DNA of 64,000 nt. Origin: Natronorubrum tibetense GA33. Lineage in GTDB: Archaea; Halobacteriota; Halobacteria; Halobacteriales; Natrialbaceae. A program made the translations under genes and the position numbers. Each line of letters starts with the position of its first letter. The stretch's first letter is position 1. The notes beneath the pieces are model-generated. The model saw only the letters and a list, made by a program, of their open reading frames with translations, was not told the origin of the DNA and did no database searches. Of the stretch, positions 9,098 to 17,477 are shown piece after piece. The stretch is from positions 1,469,105 to 1,533,104 of the forward strand of contig NZ_KB913017.1 of assembly GCF_000383975.1 (NCBI RefSeq), written 5' to 3'.

Positions 9098-10087
9098 TTA
9101 CCGCCGCATCCGACTCGAGGAGGTGTTAACGCGCTGTTCGAACAGCCGTTCCCCCGTCTCGTCGCAGGTCACGGCGATCACGTCGTGGGAGCTACAGCAG
9201 GATTCGACGACCTCCTCGTCCATGCTGATTTCGCCGCCGGCACCCGGACAGGTCTCGAGGAACATCCGCAGCCCGTTGAGCACCTGCCCTTTCGTCTCGG
9301 GCGTCTGTGCGTCCCACTCGGGTGCCCAGTCCGTAAGGACGCGACTGGCACCAACGTCGGCGACCACCGCGGCGCGAGAGGGCCAGCGGCCGGCGATACC
9401 GCGGTCGCCGACGAGCACTCGGGCGTCGTCGCGGGACTCGAGTTCGAACGTCTCCGGTTGTGCGTCGAAGTCGAAGGCGTCGATCACGGCCGCCGCGTCG
9501 ACGCCGGTCTCGTCGACGTTTTCGATGGCTGCGAGCCAGTCGGCCTCGAACTCCTCGGTGAGACAGAGGTCGTCGCGGTCGGAACAGGGCTCGAGAACGT
9601 CGTGGTCGAGGAAAAAGGCCTCGAGGTCGAGCGGTTCCGGGTCAGGGTCGGACTCGGTAGTGTCAGTGGTCTCGGTCGCGGTGGCGTCGCCGTCTTCAGC
9701 CGTGGTGTCGGCGGCTCCGTCCGTCGGGTCGATCTCGGCATCCTCGGTCGCGGCGTCGGTCCCGTCGATCGAAATATCGGTCGCCTCCCGGGTTTCGACG
9801 CCGCCGAAGCCGCTCGCCAGTTCGGGCTCGGTCTCCTTGCCGAACCAGCGCAGGACTTCGGGCGGCAGATACCGCTTCGTCAGCGTCGGCGTGCCGGGAA
9901 CGAGATAGCCCCGCACGTAGATGAGGCCGATCGAGATGCCGACTGCGGCCAGCCCGCCGAGTTTCGTCTTGCGGGCCACCAGCGATCCAACGACGACGGC
10001 GATTGCGAGATTCAGTATCGTACACGGTTCACACCGATTTTCGCCGGTGTACTCCGGCTGTTTGAGGTCGGCGATGTCGATCTCCAT
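9098..10087 (-). CDS. Membrane protein with acidic linker and cysteine-rich C-terminal domain
   Basis: A 329-residue protein of unknown function. It begins with a cytoplasmic stretch containing CEPC (residues 19-22), then two close hydrophobic segments (about 24-38 and 44-61). A highly acidic Asp/Glu/Thr linker of about 55 residues follows, and then a soluble C-terminal domain with cysteine pairs CSDRDDLC and ESCCSSHDV. The cysteines suggest metal binding or redox chemistry, as inference only. Its TATA element at 10115-10123 implies a leaderless message. Confidence 0.72.
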   Translation of the reverse strand: MEIDIADLKQPEYTGENRCEPCTILNLAIAVVVGSLVARKTKLGGLAAVGISIGLIYVRGYLVPGTPTLTKRYLPPEVLRWFGKETEPELASGFGGVETREATDISIDGTDAATEDAEIDPTDGAADTTAEDGDATATETTDTTESDPDPEPLDLEAFFLDHDVLEPCSDRDDLCLTEEFEADWLAAIENVDETGVDAAAVIDAFDFDAQPETFELESRDDARVLVGDRGIAGRWPSRAAVVADVGASRVLTDWAPEWDAQTPETKGQVLNGLRMFLETCPGAGGEISMDEEVVESCCSSHDVIAVTCDETGERLFEQRVNTSSSRMRR

Positions 10088-10114
10088 GTCGTCTCGACGC
10101 AGGGACCGCTGCTG

Positions 10115-10123
10115 TATTTATTT
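10115..10123 (-). promoter_or_regulatory. TATA box of the cysteine-rich membrane protein gene
   Basis: AAATAAATA on the minus strand is centred about 31 nt before the ATG at 10087, consistent with a leaderless or near-leaderless transcript. Confidence 0.55.
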
Positions 10124-10160
10124 TTTGGAGAAATCGGGAGGGAATTCTACGCCGGTCGGA

Positions 10161-10409
10161 TCACTCGAGCCCGACGAGTCGCGCCTTCCGCCGGCGGGAG
10201 AGCTGTTTGATCTCGTACTCGCGGGACATGGCGGCCGACTTCGAGTCGTAGCGCTCGTGATATCGGAGTTCGACGGGCGTGCGGCCGCGAGTGTACTTCG
10301 CGCCCTCGCCGGCGTCGTGTTCGGCGACCCGTCGCTCGAGGTCGGTCGTATACCCGGTGTAGAGCGAGCCGTCGGCGCACTCGAGGACGTAGACGACGTG
10401 GTCAGCCAT
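10161..10409 (-). CDS. GIY-YIG nuclease-domain protein (YhbQ/UPF0213 type)
   Basis: An 82-residue single-domain protein. [17 protein letters not shown] carries the GIY-YIG signature, with Y...Y spacing normal, [10 protein letters not shown] contains the catalytic-type Arg and His, and the [30 protein letters not shown] block completes the fold, including the metal-binding Glu. Stand-alone members have been linked to DNA repair and nucleic-acid processing; the role in haloarchaea is not established. The ATG at 10409 is the only start that retains the first strand. Confidence 0.9.
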   Translation of the reverse strand: MADHVVYVLECADGSLYTGYTTDLERRVAEHDAGEGAKYTRGRTPVELRYHERYDSKSAAMSREYEIKQLSRRRKARLVGLE

Positions 10410-10489
10410 GGCTCAGGGTAGCAGCGTCTCGATAAAAAGCGCGACGAAGTGGGGGCGTGTGGTCGTCAGTCGCGATACTCGAGCGGGGA

Positions 10490-10639
10490 TCAGGTACCGC
10501 GAGCGCGGTGTCGCGCGGCTTCCGCGATCCCGGCGTTCGCCGAGCAGCTAATGCACGCGTGGATCTCGCCGTTCTCGTCGGCGAAGACGCGTGCGAAGCG
10601 TTCGGACACGTGCGCGTCGCAGTGATCACAGGTGGGCAT
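10490..10639 (-). CDS. 49-residue zinc-finger protein
   Basis: A short gene starting MPTCDHCDAHVSERFARVFA and ending in TGA at 10492-10490. Two CxxC pairs (CDHC near the N-terminus and CISC at 29-32) bracket a predicted strand, the layout of a minimal zinc-binding fold common in haloarchaea (I recall a DUF7563-like family, unverified). Such proteins are poorly characterised; several have been suggested to act in regulation. It is separated from the GIY-YIG gene by 80 nt on the same strand. Confidence 0.75.
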   Translation of the reverse strand: MPTCDHCDAHVSERFARVFADENGEIHACISCSANAGIAEAARHRARGT

Positions 10640-10752
10640 TGGGCAATGGTCACACCGGTCTCAACCGGTACCCGACAGTATTCGGTGTGCAATAAAAAGC
10701 CTTCCCCATACACTGTTTGGCGTTTCGGATACAGGAGAATTTTTTGTCGGTA

Positions 10753-11520
10753 TCAGGGGCTCGAGTTGCGAGCGTCGTCAATGGCCCGGGCGATGAGCGT
10801 CGCCTGCGCGCCAGCAACGAAGCCGGCGTCGATGTTGACCACCGAAAGGACGGTACAGGACTGGAGCAACCCCGCGAGCGCGGCCTCGCCCCCGCCGCCG
10901 AAGCCGTAGCCGCTCGAGACGGGCACCGCGATCACGGGCGTGTCGACCAACCCGGCGATCACGGTCGGCAGCGCTCCCTCGCGGCCGGCGGCGACGATCA
11001 ACACGTCGGCGGCCCGAAATCGGTCGACCTGATCGAGGGTGCGATCCAGCGCGGCGACGCCGACGTCCTCGACGCGATCGATCGCCGCCCCCGCGTCGCG
11101 CGGCACGAGTTCGGCCTCGTCAGCCACCGGTCCGTCGACAGTGCCAGCCGTGACGATGCCGACCGTCGCGTCGAGCGAGGGCTGGTCGAACTCGGGGGTG
11201 AGGACGCGAACAGACGTGCCCCAACGCTCGAGGGTCGCGTTCGGAAAGGAGTCCTCGAGTGCGCTCTCGAGCGCGTCGATCTGTTCGTCGCTGGTGCGGG
11301 TCACCAGCGCCCTGTCGGTGGTCTCGAGGGCGGTTTCCGCGAGGGCGACGACCTGGGCGGGCGTCTTCCCCTCGGCGAGGATGGCCTCCGGGATTCCACG
11401 GCGCTGTGTGCGGGCCGCGTCGAACCGGCCCGCGTCGTTGGTCGCATAGCCCCTGAGTTCGGCTTCGGCTTCGGACGGGGAGCGGTGGCCGTCGGCGACG
11501 GCCTCGAGGAGTTCGCGCAT
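10753..11520 (-). CDS. larB: Nickel-pincer cofactor biosynthesis protein LarB
   Basis: A 255-residue homologue of LarB, which carboxylates and hydrolyses nicotinic acid adenine dinucleotide to the biscarboxylic mononucleotide precursor of the nickel-pincer cofactor. The N-terminus MRELLEAVADGHRSPSEAEAEL is the family pattern. The C-terminal half resembles PurE-type AIR carboxylase (IVTAGTVDGPVADEAEL, VIVAAGREGALPTVIAGL, VPVSSGYGFGGGGEAAL). The partners LarC and LarE, and a LarA racemase, are not in the window, so the cofactor-using enzyme is not identified. Confidence 0.9.
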   Translation of the reverse strand: MRELLEAVADGHRSPSEAEAELRGYATNDAGRFDAARTQRRGIPEAILAEGKTPAQVVALAETALETTDRALVTRTSDEQIDALESALEDSFPNATLERWGTSVRVLTPEFDQPSLDATVGIVTAGTVDGPVADEAELVPRDAGAAIDRVEDVGVAALDRTLDQVDRFRAADVLIVAAGREGALPTVIAGLVDTPVIAVPVSSGYGFGGGGEAALAGLLQSCTVLSVVNIDAGFVAGAQATLIARAIDDARNSSP

Positions 11521-11772
11521 GTGGGGAGGTGGGAGGTGGGTGTACTCGAAGGTGTTGGGTTCTGGTTAACCCAACGTGATGTCCGACCGATCCACATACC
11601 TCCCACGCGTGACCCGTCCTGCTGTTCGGCTCTCATACTGATGGCAGCCGGGTCTGCTACTCAGGAAAGAGTAGAAGGCTTCGGTAGGATCTCGAAACAC
11701 ATCCACTGTGAGTGTGAACAATCATTCCAACGGAAGGCTCAACCAAACCCGGTTCGCCGATACTAAGCTATC

Positions 11773-12471
11773 TCAGTCGAAATTCCAGTCGATACTGAGG
11801 ATCTGAATCTCGGTATCGCCGTCGATTGCGACGATAGCCCCGGTTCCGTTGTCAGTCAGTTCGTCACCGTCAACGGTCATCAAATCACCAGTGGCCTCCA
11901 GTTCGTCCAGTTCGAACTCCTCGTTGGGAACATCTCCCCTAAGGACGAACTCCTCTGCATCACCCATGCTGGTGACGGTAAACGTTATTCTCTCGTCGTT
12001 GTTATTCACGTCAACACTCATCGCCGGGTTGACCGGCTCGCTGTCCTGCTCGAGGTCGAACTCCCACTCGACACTCCCTACAAACTGCTCGTCGTTGCCG
12101 TCGATTGCGACGATTTTCGCTCTCACTTCACTTCCCGATTCAGGCTCGAGCGTCATCGTATCACCCGTCTCCTGCAATTCGTCTAGCCGGAGTTCCTCGG
12201 TACTATCGACTTCGCTTCGGAGAACGAACTCCTCTGCATCACCCATCTCTGTAACCGAGAGTTCGACGACGTTCGACTCGTTGTCGACGGCCGTGTCTAC
12301 AGTCGGGTCCCCAGAATCGTCTCCATTGTCACCTGTCTCGAGGACGAAAATCCCAACAACGGCTGCAAGGAGAACGACAGCCACGACTGCCACCAAAACC
12401 CCGAGAGCAGAAGATACCGCACGGTTCTCGTTGTTGCCGACGGAACGGGAGTTGATTTGCGTTGAGTCCAT
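11773..12471 (-). CDS. Archaeal type IV pilin-like protein with duplicated domain
   Basis: A 232-residue protein. The N-terminus RAVSSALGVLVAVVAVVLLAAVVGIFVLE is the pilin N-terminal signal-helix region of archaeal type IV pilins, with a short charged leader before it that PibD would remove. The remainder is two copies of a domain of about 75 residues: both include a T(E/S)MGDAEEFVLR segment, an L(D)ELxxTGD motif, an IVAIDG motif and a V/I-E/D-W-F-D end. The protein is likely surface-exposed. A 252-nt stretch upstream of larB (11521-11772) shows nothing I recognise. Confidence 0.78.
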   Translation of the reverse strand: MDSTQINSRSVGNNENRAVSSALGVLVAVVAVVLLAAVVGIFVLETGDNGDDSGDPTVDTAVDNESNVVELSVTEMGDAEEFVLRSEVDSTEELRLDELQETGDTMTLEPESGSEVRAKIVAIDGNDEQFVGSVEWEFDLEQDSEPVNPAMSVDVNNNDERITFTVTSMGDAEEFVLRGDVPNEEFELDELEATGDLMTVDGDELTDNGTGAIVAIDGDTEIQILSIDWNFD

Positions 12472-12956
12472 GTGGTGTCACAGTACTTGAGCAAATGTCG
12501 ATAGCCAGTGTATTGTAATGATAACGGTTTGGAAAGTAAAGCCATCACACGTCCACGTGGTGGGCGTGCGTGGTGGAACTGCGTCGAACCGTACCTGCGC
12601 GGGGAACCATACACCGCGTCGGAGCGATTTTCTCGCTCGAGACCCGCATCGGACGGCCACCGACCCGAGTATTGCTCCCTCGACCGATCGGACTCGAGTC
12701 AACTCGATCGACCCGGCAGGTGCCGGGCCGGACCGGCCGCGCGCCCAACCGACGGTAGGGACGCCACAGCGTCCACAGAGCGCGCGCGAGCGATTTCAAC
12801 CCCGATATCGGCGGCCGAATTCCTGTCGTTTACTCATCAGTCATATACTTTCCGGTGGATTCGACCATCGAAACGGGCGGGTTAACCCCTGCAACCCCCG
12901 TATCCCGGGACACAACCAAAACCATTATATGGGGTAACGCGGAATCCGTAAATCGT
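12472..12956. other. Intergenic stretch without a convincing gene
   Basis: It separates the divergent pilin-like and histone-fold genes. Several open frames exist on both strands, but their translations are Arg/Ser/Thr-rich and lack the acidic bias of the neighbours. The only signal I can support is the TATA element at 12925-12930 near the right end. Confidence 0.5.
12925..12930 (+). promoter_or_regulatory. TATA box of the histone-fold gene
   Basis: TTATAT preceded by the A-rich AACCAAAACCA, a plausible BRE, lies 27-32 nt before the ATG at 12957 and indicates a leaderless message. Confidence 0.65.
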
Positions 12957-13124
12957 ATGGCAGACCTTATCGTCAAAGCCGCCGTGAAGGAAGCGCTCGA
13001 TGACAAAAACGTTGCCTCGGACTTCTACGAAGCACTCGACGAGGAAGTCGACGAGCTTCTCGAGGACGCAGCCCGACGTGCCGAAGCAAACGACCGGAAG
13101 ACGGTCCAGCCCCGCGACCTGTAA
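12957..13124 (+). CDS. Small histone-fold protein (DUF1931-like)
   Basis: A 55-residue protein, MADLIVKAAVKEALDDKNVA..., ending TVQPRDL. The pattern of a short helix, a long central helix with DELLEDAARRAEANDRKTV, and a final QPRDL is that of half a histone fold. The family is widespread and highly conserved in haloarchaea; a DNA-binding or structural role has been proposed from the fold but not shown. The TATA box 27 nt upstream fixes the ATG. Confidence 0.85.
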   Translation: MADLIVKAAVKEALDDKNVASDFYEALDEEVDELLEDAARRAEANDRKTVQPRDL

Positions 13125-13388
13125 GGAACGCCAACCGAGAATCATTTTATCGACGCTACGTCCGTAGCCACTGGTTTCCGCGCAGTTGGCGCGGCCGGTG
13201 TATCGAGTGGCTGTTACGACTCGATGTCTGGACGGTGGGTCGTCCGGGCTCGAGTTCGAATCCGAATCGATCGAGTCGCTCACTCGTTTCGGGGATAGAA
13301 AACCGGATTGCTAGAGTACAGCCGGTGACGCCGAGCGTGTTGCTCACGCTGCCGGCAGTGATTTCCACGCCCTCCCCAACCGATTTCT
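13125..13388. other. Intergenic stretch left of the hairpin cluster
   Basis: After the histone-fold gene I see no gene here; short frames on both strands lack the codon and charge bias of the neighbours. It leads into the inverted-repeat cluster at 13389. Confidence 0.4.
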
Positions 13389-13622
13389 CCTCACGGATGC
13401 TCTGCACCCGTGAGGATGGTTCGCGGAACCGTTAGTTCCGCGCTAACGCACACTCCCTTCGGTCGTTCGCTCATCCACTGGAAGGCGCTTTCCGTCTTCC
13501 AAGCAGTCGCTCGTTTCATCTGCTTACGGACGCTCCGCGCCCGTTCGCACGGTCCGCGGGATCGGTGGTCCCGCGTACTCGCGACTACCTCGCGTACCTT
13601 CGAGCCGCGGCTCAACACGCGC
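13389..13622. repeat. Eroded cluster of inverted repeats
   Basis: Several palindromes follow each other: CCTCACGG/CCGTGAGG (13389-13415), CGCGGAAC/GTTCCGCG (13422-13442), GGAAG/CTTCC (around 13480-13500), AAGCAG/CTGCTT (around 13501-13526), CGCGGGA/TCCCGCG (around 13555-13575) and GAGCCGCGGCTC (around 13611-13622). The part 13422-13474 is clearly homologous, in opposite orientation, to 33602-33654 in the second array: both contain the GGAACC hairpin followed by CGGTCGTTCGCTCATC. No protein gene is supported. Confidence 0.7.
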
Positions 13623-13719
13623 CACCGCACGTGGTCTGGCCCGTCCGAAGTGAGAACACCGTCGCTCGAATTTACTGCGAAGGTCGGAGTCAATCGCCCT
13701 GCAAACGCGAAAAAGTCGG

Positions 13720-14781
13720 CTACTGCCGTCGCTCCTCGAGATACTCCTTCGTCCGGCCGAGCATCACGTACTCGGCGGACTGGAGATCGTCGACCGACGC
13801 CGAACCCGTGACGAACATCGCCGTACGCAACTCGAGTTCGAGCGTCTCGATCAGGTCGACGACGGCCTCGGTACCCTGTCCCGCGGGGCCGAGAAACGGC
13901 TTCGCGAGGCCGCCCGCGCGGGCCCCCAGGGCAATAGCTTTCGCGATGTCGAGTCCGGACCGGACGCCCCCGCTGGCGATCACGCAGTCGTGAACCGACG
14001 CGGCCTCGCTGGTACTGACGACGGTCGGCTCGCCCCACGCGCGAAACAGCTTCCCGACGTGTTCCTGTCTGGACGCGCCGACGGCGGCGGCTCGATAGGA
14101 TTCGATCCCCGACCAGGTCGTCCCGCCCTGTCCGGCGACATCGATCGCCTCGACCCCCGCGTCGGAGAGTCGCTGGGCCGTCTCCCGGGAGATACCGTTA
14201 CCCGTCTCCTTGACGACGACCGGCACCGAGAGGTCTGCCGCAACCCGTTCGATCGCCTCGAGACAACCCTTGGCGTCGACGTCACCCTCGGGCTGGACGG
14301 CCTCCTGGAGGAAGTTCAGGTGGACCGCCATCGCGTCGGCCTCGATCATCTCGACGGCTCGCTCGACGTCTCCCACGTCGTACTCGAGCAACTGCGCCGC
14401 GCCGACGTTGCCGTAGAGGAGGGCGTCGGGGGCGACGTCCCGGACGACGGTGTAGGACTCGAGCAGCGCCTCGTCGTCGAGTTCGAGGCCGGCGCGCTGG
14501 CTCCCCACGCCCATGGCGATGTTCATCTCCTGGGCCGCCTCGGCGAGTGCGCGGTTGATCTTGGTCGTGTTCGGGTGGCCGCCGGTCATGCTCTCGATGA
14601 CGATCGGCACGTCGAGTTCGTGGCCGAATAGCGTCGTCGTCGTATCGATCTCGTCGCGGTGGAGCTCCGGCAGCGCCTCGTGGACGAGTTCAACGTCGGC
14701 AAAGCCCGCGCCGGACGTCTCCACGTCTTCGTCTTCGATGATTCGAATATGATCGTCTTTCCTGTCGGATGTTTCGGGCAT
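13720..14781 (-). CDS. fni: Isopentenyl-diphosphate delta-isomerase, type 2
   Basis: A 353-residue FMN-dependent isomerase converting isopentenyl to dimethylallyl diphosphate for archaeal lipid and carotenoid synthesis. Family features are the N-terminal R-K-D-D-H-I (RKDDHIRI), [63 protein letters not shown] and [19 protein letters not shown] for phosphate and flavin binding. The start at 14781 ([12 protein letters not shown]) is chosen because the RKDDH block always lies close to the N-terminus; the frame stays open 90 nt upstream. Confidence 0.95.
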   Translation of the reverse strand: MPETSDRKDDHIRIIEDEDVETSGAGFADVELVHEALPELHRDEIDTTTTLFGHELDVPIVIESMTGGHPNTTKINRALAEAAQEMNIAMGVGSQRAGLELDDEALLESYTVVRDVAPDALLYGNVGAAQLLEYDVGDVERAVEMIEADAMAVHLNFLQEAVQPEGDVDAKGCLEAIERVAADLSVPVVVKETGNGISRETAQRLSDAGVEAIDVAGQGGTTWSGIESYRAAAVGASRQEHVGKLFRAWGEPTVVSTSEAASVHDCVIASGGVRSGLDIAKAIALGARAGGLAKPFLGPAGQGTEAVVDLIETLELELRTAMFVTGSASVDDLQSAEYVMLGRTKEYLEERRQ

Positions 14782-14929
14782 CGGATCGTCTCTACCGGAC
14801 GCTAGCGTGAGACCATTGAAAAGGTGTCCATCGACGCCAAACGTCCGATGTCTCGGGGGGCTCCTCACCACGTGTCAGTTGCATCCACGGTCGCGTTTTT
14901 TCATGCTGGCCGGCGTATGTCGGTGCCAC

Positions 14930-15346
14930 ATGCTCCGAACACTCCTGGTCGCCTTCGGCTGCTTCGAGATCCTGAAGCCCCAGCCGGTGATCGACGCCTG
15001 CGAACGCATCGGTCTCGAGAACCCCGAGGAGGCCCAGCTCCGTCCGCACGCGCTCTGGGGGGCGCGACTCGAGGGCCTTCTGGTCGTCTGGCTGCTCGTC
15101 CGCGGCCGGGAGGGTTCGACGGTGGTCAGCACGCTGCTGGGAATGGCCGGCCTGGTCCTGATCGCCCTCCCACAGCCGGCCGTCGAACTCAGCCAGCGAC
15201 TGGTCTACGAGAACACGGACGAACTCGAGTTGAAACCCTGGATCGAGCCCGCGGCACGCGCACTCGGCGGGTTCTACCTGCTCGTCGTCGTCCTCTCGAA
15301 GCGCAGTAACGAGCCGAACCCGGGGAAGACGGCAGAGACGGCGTGA
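14930..15346 (+). CDS. Small membrane protein, first of a tandem pair
   Basis: A 138-residue protein with about three hydrophobic segments (LRTLLVAFGCFEIL, LEGLLVVWLLV, VSTLLGMAGLVLIALP and the late ALGGFYLLVVVL). It is paralogous to the next gene: both contain an xNP motif after a short amphipathic segment (LENPEEAQLRPHAL versus FENPDDGRLRPWTL), then YEN(T/P)(D/G)ELE(L/V)K(P/S)WI. Function is unknown. The ATG at 14930 aligns the two N-termini. Confidence 0.75.
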   Translation: MLRTLLVAFGCFEILKPQPVIDACERIGLENPEEAQLRPHALWGARLEGLLVVWLLVRGREGSTVVSTLLGMAGLVLIALPQPAVELSQRLVYENTDELELKPWIEPAARALGGFYLLVVVLSKRSNEPNPGKTAETA

Positions 15347-15407
15347 CTCGAGACCGAACACCGACGGTCACGCCAACCGTTTTGCGAGTGGCACACGTAC
15401 GGAGGAT

Positions 15408-15827
15408 ATGCGACGACCGCTCGCTCTGGCGCTGGGACTGTTGCTGAGTATCGCACCGAACCGAATCGTCGACGCCGTCGAACGACTCGCCTTCGAGAAC
15501 CCCGACGACGGCAGGCTGCGACCGTGGACGCTACAGGCGGGCCGATTCAAGGGAGTCGTCTTCGTCTGGCTGCTCGCCCGCCACCCCGAACACACGTCCA
15601 TCCTCAAGCGGCCGCTCAGCGTGCTCGGATTGGTGATGATACTGGTACCGCGACAGGCGCTCGCCGTCGGTCTCGACCTCGCCTACGAGAATCCCGGCGA
15701 ACTCGAGGTGAAGTCCTGGATCCGCCCCGTAACGCGTCTCCTCGGCGGCTGTTTCCTCGTCGTCGGCCTGCGTGCGGTCCGTGCCGCCGGACGGAAAGCC
15801 ACGGACGCGTCGCCGGCGGACGCCTGA
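15408..15827 (+). CDS. Small membrane protein, second of a tandem pair
   Basis: A 139-residue paralogue of the preceding gene, 61 nt downstream. It shares the order: N-terminal hydrophobic helix (LALALGLLLSIAP), FENPDDGRLRPWTLQ, a second helix (FKGVVFVWLLARHP), a third (LSVLGLVMILVPRQALA), YENPGELEVKSWI and a final helix with RLLGGCFLVVGL. The conserved residues between the pair concentrate in the loops with ENP and WI. It converges with rpiA. I do not recognise the family. Confidence 0.75.
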   Translation: MRRPLALALGLLLSIAPNRIVDAVERLAFENPDDGRLRPWTLQAGRFKGVVFVWLLARHPEHTSILKRPLSVLGLVMILVPRQALAVGLDLAYENPGELEVKSWIRPVTRLLGGCFLVVGLRAVRAAGRKATDASPADA

Positions 15828-15830
15828 TCC

Positions 15831-16538
15831 TCAGTAGGTCCGTTCCTCGACCCCGTTCTCGCGACCGACGTACGTCACGTCCGCTAACCCAACGAACAGC
15901 CCGTGCTCGAGCACCCCCGGAATCTGGGAGAGCGAGCCGGCCAATCCGTCGGGGTCCTGGATCGAGCCAAAGGCGCAGTCGAGCACCAGGTTTCCGTTGT
16001 CGGTGACGACCGGTCCGTCCTTCTGGCCGGCCTCGCGAAGCGTCGGCTCACCCCCGAACGCGCGAATTTGGTCGGCGACGACCGTGTGAGCGTCCGGCAC
16101 CACCTCGACCGGAACGGGTCGCTCGAGTCGTCCCGTGAGCTTCGAGGGGTCGGCGACGACGACGAACCGGTCGGCCGCCGCGTCGACCAATTTTTCGCGC
16201 GCGTGTGCGGCGCCACCGCCTTTGATCAGCGCGCCGTCCGCCTCCGCGTCCGAGTCGTCGACCACCTGGTCCGCGCCGTCGATCGCGAGGTCTACGCCGT
16301 CAACCGCATCGAGGGTCGTCAACGGAATCCCGACCTCGAGCGCCAGTTGTCGGGACTGAAACGAGGTTGGAATCCCCTGTACAGTGAGGCCGTCGTCGGC
16401 GGCCCGACCGATCGCCCTGATCGCGTGGGCGGTCGTCGACCCGGTGCCGAGACCGACGACGAACCCATCTTCGACCTCCTCGGCCGCGCGTTCACCCGCA
16501 TGGCGTTTCGCCGTCTCGGAACCGCCTGCCGTCTTCAT
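15831..16538 (-). CDS. rpiA: Ribose-5-phosphate isomerase A
   Basis: A 235-residue enzyme interconverting ribose 5-phosphate and ribulose 5-phosphate. Family motifs are VGLGTGSTTAHAI (phosphate loop), GIPTSFQSRQLA, DLAIDGADQVV, LIKGGGAAHAREKLV with the catalytic Glu, VVVADPSKLTGRL, VTDNGNLVLDCAFG and the end PGVLEHGLFVGLADVTYVG. The length is standard. In haloarchaea it links hexose metabolism to PRPP, purines and histidine. The gene converges with the paired membrane genes, with a gap of only 3 nt. Confidence 0.95.
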   Translation of the reverse strand: MKTAGGSETAKRHAGERAAEEVEDGFVVGLGTGSTTAHAIRAIGRAADDGLTVQGIPTSFQSRQLALEVGIPLTTLDAVDGVDLAIDGADQVVDDSDAEADGALIKGGGAAHAREKLVDAAADRFVVVADPSKLTGRLERPVPVEVVPDAHTVVADQIRAFGGEPTLREAGQKDGPVVTDNGNLVLDCAFGSIQDPDGLAGSLSQIPGVLEHGLFVGLADVTYVGRENGVEERTY

Positions 16539-16625
16539 GCCTACTCTCGCGAGGGCCGACGGGAAAAACGTTGCAATCTCGCGGACCGACTCGAGTGCGC
16601 TTCGGGTCGGCTGTTCGAAGGAGCC

Positions 16626-17477
16626 TTAGAGGTCGGCGCGACCGAACTGCCAAAGGCCGATCCCCAACGGAACGAGCGCCCAGACCGCGAGCACGACGAA
16701 GCCGAACCAGGGCTCAGCGAGCAGCGGCGGGTTCTCGACGCCGTAGGCGGTGGCCATCGTAAACTGCCCTTCGCCGAAGACGGCGGCGATCGCGGAACCG
16801 TAGGCGGCGTCCGGCGACAGCGAGAGGAGGCTCACGTACCAGTCGGGATGTTCCTCCATCCACAGCGAACCCTCGACGAGATAGAGGATCCCCATGGAGA
16901 TGAAACTCCAGAGGAACCAGAAGAACACGATCAGCCCGAACGCGCCGGCCGCCGCCCGGGTCGTCGACCCGGTCATCGAGGAGAGGCCGACGGCGATACA
17001 GACGTAGACGAACCCGAACAGGATCGTCACGACGGTAAACAGGAGGTAGTCGACGATCGAGACCGAGCCGACGAAGACGAACAGCCCGATCAGGCCGACG
17101 AGAAAGCCGACGAGGATCGAAACGGCGACGACCGCCGAGCGGCCGAGAATCTTGCCGATCACGACGTCGCGACGGGTATGGGGCAATCCGAGCAGGAACT
17201 TCAGGCTCCCGCTCTCTCGCTCGCCGGCGATGGCGGCGTAGCCGATCACCAGCGCGATGATTGGCACGAGGTAGCCCGCGGGCGTCTGTAACGCAAAGAC
17301 GAGATCCATCGTCGTCTCCGCGCCCTCACCCTCCATCTCCGCGAAGAGATCGCCGGCCCACGAGGCCAGAAACGCGCCGCCGAGCGTAAAGAGCGCGAAG
17401 ACGGCCGTCAGCACCATCAGCTTGCGCGAGCGAGCCGCGTCGGCGAAGTCCTTCTTCGCGACGGCGAGCGCACTCAT
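16626..17477 (-). CDS. ABC-2-type transporter permease
   Basis: A 283-residue membrane protein with about six hydrophobic segments and the ABC-2 family core GERESGSLKFLLGLPHTRRDVVIGK between helices 2 and 3. The large extracellular loop after the first helix (SWAGDLFAEMEGEGAETT) is typical. Its start overlaps the stop of the ATPase gene in an ATGA arrangement (17474-17477), so the two are translated together. The substrate cannot be inferred; related systems export drugs, lipids or polysaccharides. Confidence 0.9.
   Translation of the reverse strand: MSALAVAKKDFADAARSRKLMVLTAVFALFTLGGAFLASWAGDLFAEMEGEGAETTMDLVFALQTPAGYLVPIIALVIGYAAIAGERESGSLKFLLGLPHTRRDVVIGKILGRSAVVAVSILVGFLVGLIGLFVFVGSVSIVDYLLFTVVTILFGFVYVCIAVGLSSMTGSTTRAAAGAFGLIVFFWFLWSFISMGILYLVEGSLWMEEHPDWYVSLLSLSPDAAYGSAIAAVFGEGQFTMATAYGVENPPLLAEPWFGFVVLAVWALVPLGIGLWQFGRADL

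Noticed and set aside
10402-10713. 103-codon frame near the zinc-finger gene
   Set aside because: It reads through the same DNA as the 49-residue zinc finger in another frame and lacks any conserved pattern.
15903-17291. 462-codon open frame on the plus strand
   Set aside because: Antisense to rpiA and the ABC permease, which have clear motifs.
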